This document shows, piece by piece, positions 1 through 8,197 of a DNA stretch of 53,247 bases. The translations under genes were made by a program, and so were the position numbers. Within the stretch, counting starts at the first letter, position 1. Each line of letters starts with the position of its first letter. The stretch spans positions 1-53,247 of the forward strand of contig CABVRO010000009.1 of NCBI GenBank assembly GCA_902500715.1. The letters run 5' to 3'. The DNA is from an uncultured Nitrospira sp. Lineage in GTDB: Bacteria; Nitrospirota; Nitrospiria; Nitrospirales; Nitrospiraceae. Below the pieces are notes generated by a model. That model ran no database searches. It saw nothing but the letters and a program-made list of their open reading frames with translations, and was not told the DNA's origin.

Positions 1-1483
1 AAGCGCTAGCCCCGAGGACCGCAAATGGGGCTAACTCCCTTAATGCGAACCGATAGGCAAGACTCGTCGAGTCCTCCAGTAAGGCCAAGGCTTGTAACTC
101 CTCAGTGCTCTTCCCCATCAATGGCGCAATGCTGAAGACCTGATCACCGATCGCCGCTCGAACGGCCTCAAGTCGCTCATAGAACGGTTGTCGATAGGTT
201 AAGCTGCCGAAGTCGCCGGGCAGACGTCCGTAAGGAGTAGCAGGTCCTTCAACGTGGAACACCTTGGCCAGTGCATCGAGCGCTTTTTCAAGCGTGTCCC
301 CCTCGGCAGGGGGCACAGGCGTTCCTTGTCCTGGATAGGGAGAGGCAATCTGATCCGAGGAGGCCTTCAAAATGCTTTCTATCTGGGCTTGCGCCAGCTG
401 TGGATCCGCTTTTTGAAACAGTTCCTGAATAGCAAGCGAATCCACTATGAGGGTAATACTGTGGCTATTGCCATACTGCGATTCCCATGGATTCTGGAGA
501 TTCACATCTTCAACCAGTGGCTGCCCTTCGATGAGAACCGGAGTCGCCTTTGCGTGGACACCAGAATTGGCGACCACTTCAACATCCTGACCAGTCTCGG
601 CATGACCAAAGAGCTGCTGTATTTTACCAAAGGCACCATCGGTTCTCGTCGTCCCTCCGGTCAGGCCAGACAAACTTTGGGTTCCACTCGTGGGATATAA
701 ATTTTGGGCGGCATCCAACGCGACCAAGTACCGCTCATCAGTATAGATGTCGGCCGTCGCCCCACTCATAAACAGCGAGCCCAAAGGATCGGTTGCCCGT
801 AACCGCGCATCAAGGTTCGCAAGCATCTCCCGTATGCGATCTGCTTCCTGTGCCTCGCTGTTGAAATGTAAACCGGCAAATTCACCGCGCCCGGCCCCAT
901 TAAAGGTGTACGTTTGGGCCACGCGATCCGCATAGAGTTCTGTGAATACGGTCGCTAGGTGCCCGCCGAGCGAATAACCAGTGACGTTAAGCTGGTTCTG
1001 GGAATTGCCAAAGAAGGCAGCCAATGACGGATCGACGGTCCCATCGCTCTTCTTGCCTTGTTGCAGGTCCTCAAAATATCGCGTCATACTGACAAGTTGC
1101 GCAAATGCAAATCCGGAGCTCTTGATTTCCGCATCTGCGCCCAAAATATCGCGGGAACGATCACCACCATTGTTGTCGGTGGCATACTCGCTGCTTCGAA
1201 ATGAAAGCGTGTAGCTATTTGTCTCAGTATCGAAAAATACGGTGGCACTGAAACCAGTCGCATCGTTGGCATGGTGATCGACGATCTGATAGCGCTGAGC
1301 AAATTCACTTGCCTGGATTTCAGTCAAGCGAGTTGTCCCAGCAAATTCAGTCGGGGACATTTTTCTACGGTCATTGTTCCCGTCCACGAGAACTTGCTGA
1401 AGGTGAACTCCCTGACGCACAAACTGATCAAGGTAGCTCTCCGCAGCCATTTGTTGCATTGAAAAATCAAGCCAAACCCTCAT
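1..1483 (-). CDS. Lipase-like alpha/beta hydrolase, probable type I secretion cargo (3' end outside window)
   Basis: Translating the minus strand by hand from the ATG at 1483 gives an open frame with no stop to base 1, about 494 codons, so the C-terminus lies outside the window. The N-terminus (MRVWLDFSMQQMAAESYLDQF) has no signal peptide, as expected for a type I secretion substrate, whose signal is C-terminal. A lipase-type nucleophile elbow GYSLGG lies at residues 169-174 (Ser171), followed by HLATVF, within a region typical of bacterial lipases fused to calcium-binding repeats. The start is 1 bp after the stop codon of the upstream gene, with AGGTG about 12 bp upstream, so translation is probably coupled. 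Residues after 250 are rich in D, T and S and not assigned. RTX repeats and the secretion signal would lie off the left edge and cannot be confirmed. Cargo status is inferred from the HlyD/ABC genes in the same operon. Confidence 0.8.
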   Translation of the reverse strand, partial: MRVWLDFSMQQMAAESYLDQFVRQGVHLQQVLVDGNNDRRKMSPTEFAGTTRLTEIQASEFAQRYQIVDHHANDATGFSATVFFDTETNSYTLSFRSSEYATDNNGGDRSRDILGADAEIKSSGFAFAQLVSMTRYFEDLQQGKKSDGTVDPSLAAFFGNSQNQLNVTGYSLGGHLATVFTELYADRVAQTYTFNGAGRGEFAGLHFNSEAQEADRIREMLANLDARLRATDPLGSLFMSGATADIYTDERYLVALDAAQNLYPTSGTQSLSGLTGGTTRTDGAFGKIQQLFGHAETGQDVEVVANSGVHAKATPVLIEGQPLVEDVNLQNPWESQYGNSHSITLIVDSLAIQELFQKADPQLAQAQIESILKASSDQIASPYPGQGTPVPPAEGDTLEKALDALAKVFHVEGPATPYGRLPGDFGSLTYRQPFYERLEAVRAAIGDQVFSIAPLMGKSTEELQALALLEDSTSLAYRFALRELAPFAVLGASA

Positions 1484-1484
1484 A

Positions 1485-2465
1485 TTACTTGGCGACACCT
1501 TTCGTCTCCTTCATCTCAGATGGTACGGGCTTTAACACTTCCTGAATGAACTTGAATGTTGGCTTTTCACCTCGGTTTGGGCAACTCGGACCTAGCAACC
1601 ACCACACTCCGGTCAAATTATTCACAACTGAACCCGTCCGCATATACCCTCTCCGAACAGCCAAAACTTCTTTCGTCAGCAATTGGAGGATGATCAGCTC
1701 ACCACCAGCAATTCCCAATTCTCGGTCATGTGGGCGACTGAGTCCTCGCCAGGTGTATCCATACTGGCTCTTAGCGTCCGATACAGTCGTTTGCGCTACG
1801 ATATAAGGGACAAAAACACCTTGCCCATTTATAACCGTTTGATAGCGTTTCCCAGGATGTGCGTTCTCATCTCGATAGTATCGCTGGTGCTTTCTAACCT
1901 CACCAAGTGTTCCCACTAGGGGCATCTCGAGGAATTGATACCTACCGGAAGCCGGCTGCACGTAGGTGTCTTCTACGAGATAGGACTCTTCCGTTGTGCC
2001 CCCATAGGGATCTTCAAGTACATACAGATGCTGCAACTCAGAGTCGGTTGCCTTCTTTCTGGGCCGCATCATGTAGATACCTTCCACATTCTCCACGGTC
2101 TTGTAGATAAACTCCCCCGCTTCGGTCTTGCATAGGTGATCAAAATACTTTTCCGGCGTCATGCCCGGCTTATACCCGCTGTCCTCCGGTACCGGATTAG
2201 GGATCCTGATTGAATGCGCGAACCGGCCCTCCTCTGTCGCCAAGGGATCAGCCGGTTTGAGGTTACTCACTGCTCCACACACTTCCCCCGGAGCCAGCTT
2301 CCGGCTTTCACAACTTAGCCTGATTTTCTCTATGCCCTTCCGGAACCGTTCTCCGGGTGTCTCCTCTTTCCCCGAGAGCCCCGCCTCGCTGGTTCGTATC
2401 ATCGTGACCAGCAACAGCCCTACGACGACCATGCCTCTGACAATTTGATCAGACCTCATCTTCAT
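1485..2465 (-). CDS. Exported protein of unknown function in the type I secretion operon
   Basis: A 326-residue protein that I do not recognise as a named family. The start at 2465 is preferred over the longer frame from 2501 because AGGAAGAGG sits 6-8 bp before it and because it gives a clean Sec signal peptide: MKMRSD, then a hydrophobic stretch (GMVVVGLLLVTM) and a likely cleavage after TSEA. The mature part carries several cysteines (CESRK, GEVCG, HLCKTE, GPSCPNR) and many tyrosines, suggesting a folded periplasmic or surface protein. It lies between the HlyD adaptor and the lipase-like cargo, and its stop codon nearly touches the cargo start. It could be a chaperone, immunity-like or accessory factor for the cargo; this is inference from position only. 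Confidence 0.75.
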   Translation of the reverse strand: MKMRSDQIVRGMVVVGLLLVTMIRTSEAGLSGKEETPGERFRKGIEKIRLSCESRKLAPGEVCGAVSNLKPADPLATEEGRFAHSIRIPNPVPEDSGYKPGMTPEKYFDHLCKTEAGEFIYKTVENVEGIYMMRPRKKATDSELQHLYVLEDPYGGTTEESYLVEDTYVQPASGRYQFLEMPLVGTLGEVRKHQRYYRDENAHPGKRYQTVINGQGVFVPYIVAQTTVSDAKSQYGYTWRGLSRPHDRELGIAGGELIILQLLTKEVLAVRRGYMRTGSVVNNLTGVWWLLGPSCPNRGEKPTFKFIQEVLKPVPSEMKETKGVAK

Positions 2466-2519
2466 GACCAACCCTCTTCCTGAAGGTATGTTGCGCAACA
2501 TAGTTCTTTTTCAGACGTC

Positions 2520-3911
2520 CTAACGCTCCCTCAAACTCTCCTGCATAGACTTCAGTAAGGGACTCAGCAGGTAATCGATCACCCGACGCTGGGCGGTCTT
2601 GACCTCCACGGTGACGGCCATCCCAGGCGACAAATGAATGCGTTTTCCTTCCACCCACATCGTCGCGCGATCCATGCTGACACGACCGGCATAGATCAGT
2701 CCGCCCTTGTCTTTATCCAACGGTACCGCATCATCGGAGACACTCAACACCTTTCCTGGAATCGTCCCATACAAGGTGAACGGAAACGTCTCGACCTTGA
2801 TTTCCACCGGTTGCCCTTCCTTCACGAAACCGATGTCCTTGTTCTCGAACTGTGCTTCAACTTCCACGGGATAGTCTTGAGGCACGACGATGAGCAATGG
2901 CTGCGCGGGCGTAACGACACCCCCGACCGTATGCACCGCCAGCTGCTGGACGACCCCGTCGATCGGCGACATCAGCTTCTGCAAGTCGGTTTTCTGTCCA
3001 GCCTTACGCACCTCTTGAAGCAGGGACGCTGCCTTTGTCTCGATGGTCGAGAGCTCAGACTGTTTGCTCTGCTGAAACTCCGAGAGGAGCGCGTTGTAGT
3101 TTTGCTCGGCCTCAGCCAGCGCAGCCTGATCCTGGCGCAACTTGCTTTTCTGTCCGGCCCACTCCTGAGCCTTGTCGATGCGTTGCTGCTCGAATTGGAG
3201 ATAGTCCATCTTCGACACATACTGTTGCGCCAGCAGGGACCGATAGGCCTCGGCGCGCTCAGCTTCGATCGGAACAGTGGCCTCCAGCCGCCGGAGATTA
3301 TCCTTCGTTGCATCTCGCGCAGCTCGGCGTTGCCCGACGAGATGCCGGGATGCATAAACCCGGGCGGTAAATTCCGCGACTTGATCCCGCAGAAGACGTT
3401 GTTGAAGCATTAGAAATTGGGGATCGGCGTCTTCCGGAACGTCGAAAGTGGAGTGTCCCGCAATCAACGCGCGCAAACGAGCAGCCTCCACCAGCGCGGC
3501 TCGATATTCGTTGAGCGCCCGATCCCGCTCAGCATCGTTTTGCGTCGCATCCAGCTCGATCAGAACCTCTCCCTGACGAACGGTTTGACCGTCTTGCACA
3601 TGAATGGAAGCAATGACACCGGTTTCGAATGGCTGGATGGTTTTGGAATGACCATTGGCGATAATCTTGCCGGGCGCCACCGCGACGATATCAATGTGAC
3701 TGAGCGAGGACCAGGTCACCGCCGTCGTGAACACCAGCATGATGGTCCAGAGAATGGCACGGCCTATCGGCGAAGGCGGCGCATGTTGAATTTCAAGCAC
3801 TGCAGGAAGAAACTCCACCGCTTTCCCGCCGGACACAATCGCCGAGAGCATGGTCCGTTCAATTTGCCATGCCGCACGCCACACTTTCAGATGTCGCAAT
3901 AACGTCTTCAT
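2520..3911 (-). CDS. HlyD-family membrane fusion protein of a type I secretion system
   Basis: A 463-residue periplasmic adaptor that links an inner-membrane ABC exporter to a TolC-like outer-membrane channel. Visible order: a short cytoplasmic N-terminus, one membrane anchor near residues 50-70 (IGRAILWTIMLVFTTAVTW), a biotinyl-lipoyl-like half (VQDGQTVRQGEVLIELDAT), a long coiled coil of Q/A/E/R-rich heptads, the second lipoyl half (SPIDGVVQQLAVHTVGGVV) and a beta-barrel part ending in GMAVTVEVKT, the usual HlyD ending. The start at 3911 is chosen over 3983 because the longer frame overlaps the ABC gene and AGGAAGAGG lies just upstream. No TolC homologue is encoded in this operon, so the channel must come from elsewhere, perhaps one of the NodT-type factors in the window. 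Confidence 0.93.
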   Translation of the reverse strand: MKTLLRHLKVWRAAWQIERTMLSAIVSGGKAVEFLPAVLEIQHAPPSPIGRAILWTIMLVFTTAVTWSSLSHIDIVAVAPGKIIANGHSKTIQPFETGVIASIHVQDGQTVRQGEVLIELDATQNDAERDRALNEYRAALVEAARLRALIAGHSTFDVPEDADPQFLMLQQRLLRDQVAEFTARVYASRHLVGQRRAARDATKDNLRRLEATVPIEAERAEAYRSLLAQQYVSKMDYLQFEQQRIDKAQEWAGQKSKLRQDQAALAEAEQNYNALLSEFQQSKQSELSTIETKAASLLQEVRKAGQKTDLQKLMSPIDGVVQQLAVHTVGGVVTPAQPLLIVVPQDYPVEVEAQFENKDIGFVKEGQPVEIKVETFPFTLYGTIPGKVLSVSDDAVPLDKDKGGLIYAGRVSMDRATMWVEGKRIHLSPGMAVTVEVKTAQRRVIDYLLSPLLKSMQESLRER

Positions 3912-3936
3912 CCTCTCTTCCTCATATTCCTCTCCG

Positions 3937-6105
3937 TTACGCTGCTGCGGATCGCCCTTCCTGATATCGATGAAGTCGCGCATACATCCCGTTGCGCTTG
4001 ATCAGATCATCGTGCGTCCCGTCCTCGACAATCTGTCCCTTGTCGAGGACGTAAATCCGATGTGCAGGGCGAACCGTGCTCAAGCGATGCGCAATGACGA
4101 GGACCGTGCGCCCCTTGCAGATCTGCGCCATATTCTGTTGAATGATCGCTTCGGACTCATAGTCCAGAGCGCTAGTGGCTTCGTCGAAGATGAGAATTCG
4201 GGGATTGGCAATCAAGGCGCGCGCGATGGCAATGCGCTGCCGTTGCCCGCCGGAGAGGGCGCAGCCATGCTCTCCCACAATCGTGTCATATCCGTCCGGA
4301 AGCTCCAGGATGAACTCGTGGGCGCCCGCCAGTTTGCCCGCATGCATAACACGGTCCATTGAGAGACCTGGATCGGTCAATGCGATGTTGTCTCGGACGG
4401 AGCGATTGAATAGAAAGTTCTCCTGTATTACCACACCGACATGTCGACGCAACCAGGCCGGATCGACTTGCGCAAGATCCACCCCATCGACCAGGACACG
4501 CCCTCGTTCCGGCACATACAACCGCTGAATCAGCTTCGCAATGGTACTTTTGCCAGACCCGGATCGCCCCACCATCCCAATAACCTGGCCCGGCTGGATG
4601 GAGAAGGAGACCTGCTGAAGAACCGGTCGGCCATCTGGACGATAGCGAAAGGTGACATCGTCGAACGTAATCTGCCCGGCGATCTGAGGCAACGTTGTGC
4701 GGGCCGGGCTATACGCAGGTTCCGGCCTAGTGTTCAACACATCGCCCAAACGTTGCATTGAAATGCCGACCTGTTGAAACTCCTGCCAGAGGTTCGCCAT
4801 ACGCAACAAGGGCCCGGTCACCTGCCCGGAGATCATATTAAAGGCGATCAGTTCGCCGATACTGAGCGCCCCATCGATGACTTGATACGCACCGACCCAC
4901 ATAAGGGAAATGGTCGTAGCTTTTTGGATAAATGTCGCCAGCTGGCCGGTTATGGTGATCAGACTGGTCGCACGGAAACTGGCCTGCACGTATCCCGCCA
5001 ATTGTTCGTCCCAACGTCGCTGCAACGGTGGTTCGACGGCCAAAGCCTTCACGGTTTGAATACCGCTCACCGTTTCGACGAGAAATGATTGGTTCTCCGC
5101 TCCGCGGTTAAACTTCTCATTGAGCCGTGTGCGAATCGTCGGCGTGATGGCAACCGAGAGAATGACATAGAGCGGCAAAGATGCCAGCACCACCAGCGTC
5201 AGTATTGAACTGTAGAGCCACATCACAGCGAGAAACACGACGATGAACACGGCATCCAGCACGACGGTCACTGAATTACTGGTGAGAAATTGACGGATAT
5301 GTTCGAGTTCGCGCACACGCGCGACGGTATCGCCAACCCGACGGGCTTCAAAATAGGCAAGAGGGAGGGCCAACAGATGCCGGAACAATTGCGCTCCTAA
5401 ACTCACATCGATCCGATTGGTGGTATGAGCAAATAGATACGTACGCAACCCACCGAGTAGCGCATCGAATAGTGCCAGCGCCAGCATACCGATGGCTAAA
5501 ACATGCAGCGTCGTGAAGCCCTTGTGAACCAAAACTTTATCGATAACCACCTGGGTAAACAAGGGAGTGAGCAGTGCAAAGAGCTGCAGAAAAAAAGACG
5601 CCAGCAACACTTCGCTTAATAGCCGTCGATATTTGAGCACCGCTGGAATGAACCAGGTAATGTCGAAGGTAAGATCCTGCGCTCGGAGACCCGCGCGTTT
5701 CGTACAGAGTAGCAACCTGCCGCTCCAAGTTGTGACGAACATCTCTCTCGATTGAACCAGCGGTCGCGCCTCCAATGGATCATGGATGAGTACCTTGTCG
5801 TCCTGCGCTTTGGCCAGGACGACGTATCGCCCATCGCGTCGGTTGACAATGGCCGGCAATGGGGTTGCCATAAGCTCGTCCCATCGAGCGGTCACAAGAC
5901 CGACTCGAAACCCGACGTGTTTGGCGGCGCATAGCAACTCCTGCGTCGCCAGTACCTTGCCCGATTGCCCGAACTGATGCTGAATCTGCCCCCCGTCAAC
6001 AGGCAGGTCGTGGAACCTGGCGAGCATGAGCAGGCATAACAAGCCCGTATCTGCAACGGGACTTGGCACAGAGCAATCCGCGGAATGGGACGTCAACGTA
6101 TCCAT
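3937..6105 (-). CDS. Type I secretion ABC exporter with degenerate C39 peptidase domain
   Basis: A 722-residue half-transporter of the HlyB/LssB class. Residues 1-140 resemble a C39 bacteriocin-peptidase domain, but where the catalytic Cys of the DCG motif is expected the sequence reads DTG (Thr20), so the domain is probably a non-cleaving C39-like recognition domain, as in RTX exporters. Residues about 150-440 form the six-helix exporter domain. The C-terminal ATPase has Walker A (GRSGSGKST), the signature LSGGQRQR, Walker B (ILIFDEATSALD) and the H-loop (VIAHRLST). It should energise one-step secretion of an uncleaved substrate, consistent with the lipase-like cargo two genes downstream. 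The adaptor gene follows after 25 bp. Confidence 0.95.
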   Translation of the reverse strand: MDTLTSHSADCSVPSPVADTGLLCLLMLARFHDLPVDGGQIQHQFGQSGKVLATQELLCAAKHVGFRVGLVTARWDELMATPLPAIVNRRDGRYVVLAKAQDDKVLIHDPLEARPLVQSREMFVTTWSGRLLLCTKRAGLRAQDLTFDITWFIPAVLKYRRLLSEVLLASFFLQLFALLTPLFTQVVIDKVLVHKGFTTLHVLAIGMLALALFDALLGGLRTYLFAHTTNRIDVSLGAQLFRHLLALPLAYFEARRVGDTVARVRELEHIRQFLTSNSVTVVLDAVFIVVFLAVMWLYSSILTLVVLASLPLYVILSVAITPTIRTRLNEKFNRGAENQSFLVETVSGIQTVKALAVEPPLQRRWDEQLAGYVQASFRATSLITITGQLATFIQKATTISLMWVGAYQVIDGALSIGELIAFNMISGQVTGPLLRMANLWQEFQQVGISMQRLGDVLNTRPEPAYSPARTTLPQIAGQITFDDVTFRYRPDGRPVLQQVSFSIQPGQVIGMVGRSGSGKSTIAKLIQRLYVPERGRVLVDGVDLAQVDPAWLRRHVGVVIQENFLFNRSVRDNIALTDPGLSMDRVMHAGKLAGAHEFILELPDGYDTIVGEHGCALSGGQRQRIAIARALIANPRILIFDEATSALDYESEAIIQQNMAQICKGRTVLVIAHRLSTVRPAHRIYVLDKGQIVEDGTHDDLIKRNGMYARLHRYQEGRSAAA

Positions 6106-6128
6106 GGAGAAGATGTCGGTCAGACAGG

Positions 6129-6464
6129 TTAGGATTGTTTGGCCTTAGGAGGTTGGAGACCGACCAGCACCCGCTGAAGTTGCTGATAGAGACGCACCAC
6201 GGAATCGAGAGGTAGCGCAACACGTGCCGTGCCGATTCCTTCGACCTGTTTCGGTGTGACTTCGCCTTGCTTGGCGCGCGTGGCCAGGGCGTTCAACAAA
6301 GCAGGCTCTAGAAATCCAAAATCGACATATGTCAGTCCGTCCGAGAGGCCAACATGAGTGTAGTTCACAAGAATCGGGTGATCCGATGGGGAAACCGGTT
6401 TCAGACGAACATTCACAGCGACCGATTTATCCCCACGCTGCAAAGGATGATGACTTTCTGCCAT
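6129..6464 (-). CDS. Small DUF3467-like protein at the head of the type I secretion operon
   Basis: A 111-residue cytoplasmic protein. The start at 6464 (MAESHH) is preferred over 6488 because GGAGG lies 7 bp upstream of it. The sequence fits the DUF3467 pattern: ILVNYTHVGLSDGLTYVDFGFLEPA near residues 30-55, then TARVALPLDSVVRLYQQLQRVL towards the end, matching the family's conserved VNY, LDFG and RV-x3-P-x6-L elements. The function of DUF3467 is unknown. The gene ends 23 bp before the ABC exporter gene and appears co-transcribed with it, so a role in cargo expression or export is possible but only inferred. The family assignment is from memory of the motif and should be checked. Confidence 0.7.
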   Translation of the reverse strand: MAESHHPLQRGDKSVAVNVRLKPVSPSDHPILVNYTHVGLSDGLTYVDFGFLEPALLNALATRAKQGEVTPKQVEGIGTARVALPLDSVVRLYQQLQRVLVGLQPPKAKQS

Positions 6465-6831
6465 GCTGTACCTCCGTTGTGTCACCAAGAGTGATGCAAT
6501 ATTCGCAAGTCGCCCGAACTCTCGCGCGACAGAGGCGATGTTATGGCGAGACTGCCCGGCGCACTATTCCCCGGAGGTTGGGAAGAGGTAAAAACTTTGG
6601 TAGGCCAAGAGATTCACCTAGGGATATGAAGGTTACGCCACGCATTGAAGTTAAGATGCAGGGGCACACGTAACGAAATGAAAAAATGCTAAGAGCCTAC
6701 GGGGCAAGCACGGCGTCGGGTCTTCACTCGGCATAGCCTCCTACTCCCGGCGTTGCCTCCCCTCGTTCGCCTACACAGGAGCATCGGTACTTGTTATGAT
6801 GAAACCGAGGCTGTGACGGCTCCTGCTGACG
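6465..6831. other. Divergent intergenic region between the secretion operon and the lipocalin gene
   Basis: 367 bp without a convincing gene. It should hold the promoters of both the minus-strand type I secretion operon and the plus-strand lipocalin gene. The only solid element I see is the ribosome binding site CCTCC (read as GGAGG on the minus strand) at 6471-6475. I found no sigma-54 motif, clear hairpin terminator or repeat here. Confidence 0.5.
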
Positions 6832-7479
6832 ATGTCACTCGCCGGAGGCTTTCAACAAACCCAAGTGCACACTATGTATAGGCCGATTAATACATTGCTG
6901 ATGGCAGGCGTGGTAGATAGCTGGATCAGATTGAGCGCGCGGTTGGCGGTTTTGGCACTCTGCTTGAGCGTGACATCCTGTGCAGGGGTGGAGCACAGGG
7001 ACACCTTGCCGACAGTGCCGTCGGTGGATCTCGTTCGCTATGCTGGAACCTGGCATGAAATCGCAAGGCTACCGATGTGGTTCCAACGGCACTGCGTTGA
7101 CTCGAAAGCCATGTATACCAGCCGTCCGGACGGCAGCATCGGCGTTCACAATGAATGTGTTACCGACCGTGGCGGAGTCGATCAGGCAGAGGGTGTGGCA
7201 ACGGTGATCGACCCTAAAACCAATGCGCGGCTCACCGTGATGTTCGATAACTTCTTCGCGCGGCTCTTCGGTTCATCACGGGATGGGAACTACTGGATTC
7301 TTGCGCTTGATCCGGAATACCGAACCGCGATGGTCGGCACACCTGATCGTCGGTTTCTCTGGATTCTCTCGCGAGCACCCCAGATCGACGAGGCTACCTA
7401 TCAGCGCCTCGTCGAACAAGCCCGCAACCTAGGTTTTCCGACCACAGATCTCATTCGCACCCGCCGACCGGCATCATAA
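6832..7479 (+). CDS. Bacterial lipocalin lipoprotein (Blc-like)
   Basis: A lipocalin of the outer-membrane Blc type, a small beta-barrel that binds hydrophobic ligands such as lysophospholipids. The lipocalin signature is clear: YAGTWHEIARLPMWFQRHCVDSKAMY, followed by VHNECVT, an EGVATV strand, YWILALDPEYRTAMVGTPDRRFLWILSR and QRLVEQARNLGF, the usual order for this family. The N-terminus has a lipoprotein signal ending in the lipobox SVTSC. The start is uncertain: 6832, 6874 and 6901 are all in frame, none has a strong ribosome binding site, and 6901 (MAGVVDSW) gives the most normal signal-peptide length. The gene stands alone. Confidence 0.88.
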   Translation: MSLAGGFQQTQVHTMYRPINTLLMAGVVDSWIRLSARLAVLALCLSVTSCAGVEHRDTLPTVPSVDLVRYAGTWHEIARLPMWFQRHCVDSKAMYTSRPDGSIGVHNECVTDRGGVDQAEGVATVIDPKTNARLTVMFDNFFARLFGSSRDGNYWILALDPEYRTAMVGTPDRRFLWILSRAPQIDEATYQRLVEQARNLGFPTTDLIRTRRPAS

Positions 7480-8020
7480 TCGCCTAAGTTTGCCGGCCGC
7501 GTTGATGACCGCGGCTGCAATGAGAAGGCTTACGTAGCACTCGCCGCACGGCTTCAGCTTTGCCGGCATCCCTCGCGCAAGAGGGTTTCCAGTCGCTGCC
7601 GTAACGCGCCGAGACGAGCAGATTCCCTCACCGGCCTCAATCTCTAATGGCGTATGCGCATCAGTCGCCGCCGTGACCACAAGGATGACGGCACAGAAGG
7701 CGTACCAACGCTTCGGGGCATGCCTGAACGCACCGGCGACCGAACGGCGTCCAGGCAGTGCGCAGCCATATTCATCATTGAGGAACTCCGCGCGTTACTC
7801 ACGCGTAACGACACCGGATCATGAGGCAGGCGACAGATGCAGCTTCGTGGTCGAGATCCCGACGGCAGTGGCGATGCCGGCTACCGGTCCTTTACAGATC
7901 CTCTCCCACGACAGAAACCATCCTCCATGAAGCCGCAAGAAGCTCTATATGTGAGATGGCTGTACTGTCTGGGAAGAATGTTCCCGACAAGGCTGAGCCA
8001 ACGAATAACCGGGAGAAGTG
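7480..8020. other. 541-bp region with no recognisable gene
   Basis: Short open frames occur on both strands (for example 7474-7680 minus and 7673-7930 plus), but none has a credible ribosome binding site, signal peptide or recognisable domain. The region lies between the lipocalin stop codon and the 3' end of tRNA-Glu. It may be gene remnants; I cannot assign anything in it. Confidence 0.4.
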
Positions 8021-8098
8021 TGGTGTCCCCAACGGGATTTGAACCCGTGTTACTGCCTTGAAAGGGCAATGTCCTAGGCCAGGCTAGACGATGGGGAC
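8021..8098 (-). tRNA. tRNA-Glu (anticodon TTC)
   Basis: Read on the minus strand, the 78-nt sequence begins GTCCCCATCGTCTAG and ends CGTTGGGGACACCA. The acceptor stem GTCCCC pairs with GGGGAC, the D-arm contains GGCCTAGGACA, the anticodon stem-loop is TTGCC-CTTTCAA-GGCAG with anticodon TTC, and the T-arm contains GGGTTCAAATCCC. The terminal CCA is encoded. This matches the conserved bacterial tRNA-Glu. It lies opposite to glgB, which starts about 100 bp away on the other strand. Confidence 0.96.
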
Positions 8099-8197
8099 GA
8101 AGAGAATTCCGTACGAGCGGGTAGATTCATACCATACTTGATCGAGAGGTGTCACTAGTCGGGAGCACGATCTAGAGGAGTCTCGCATCTGGAACCG

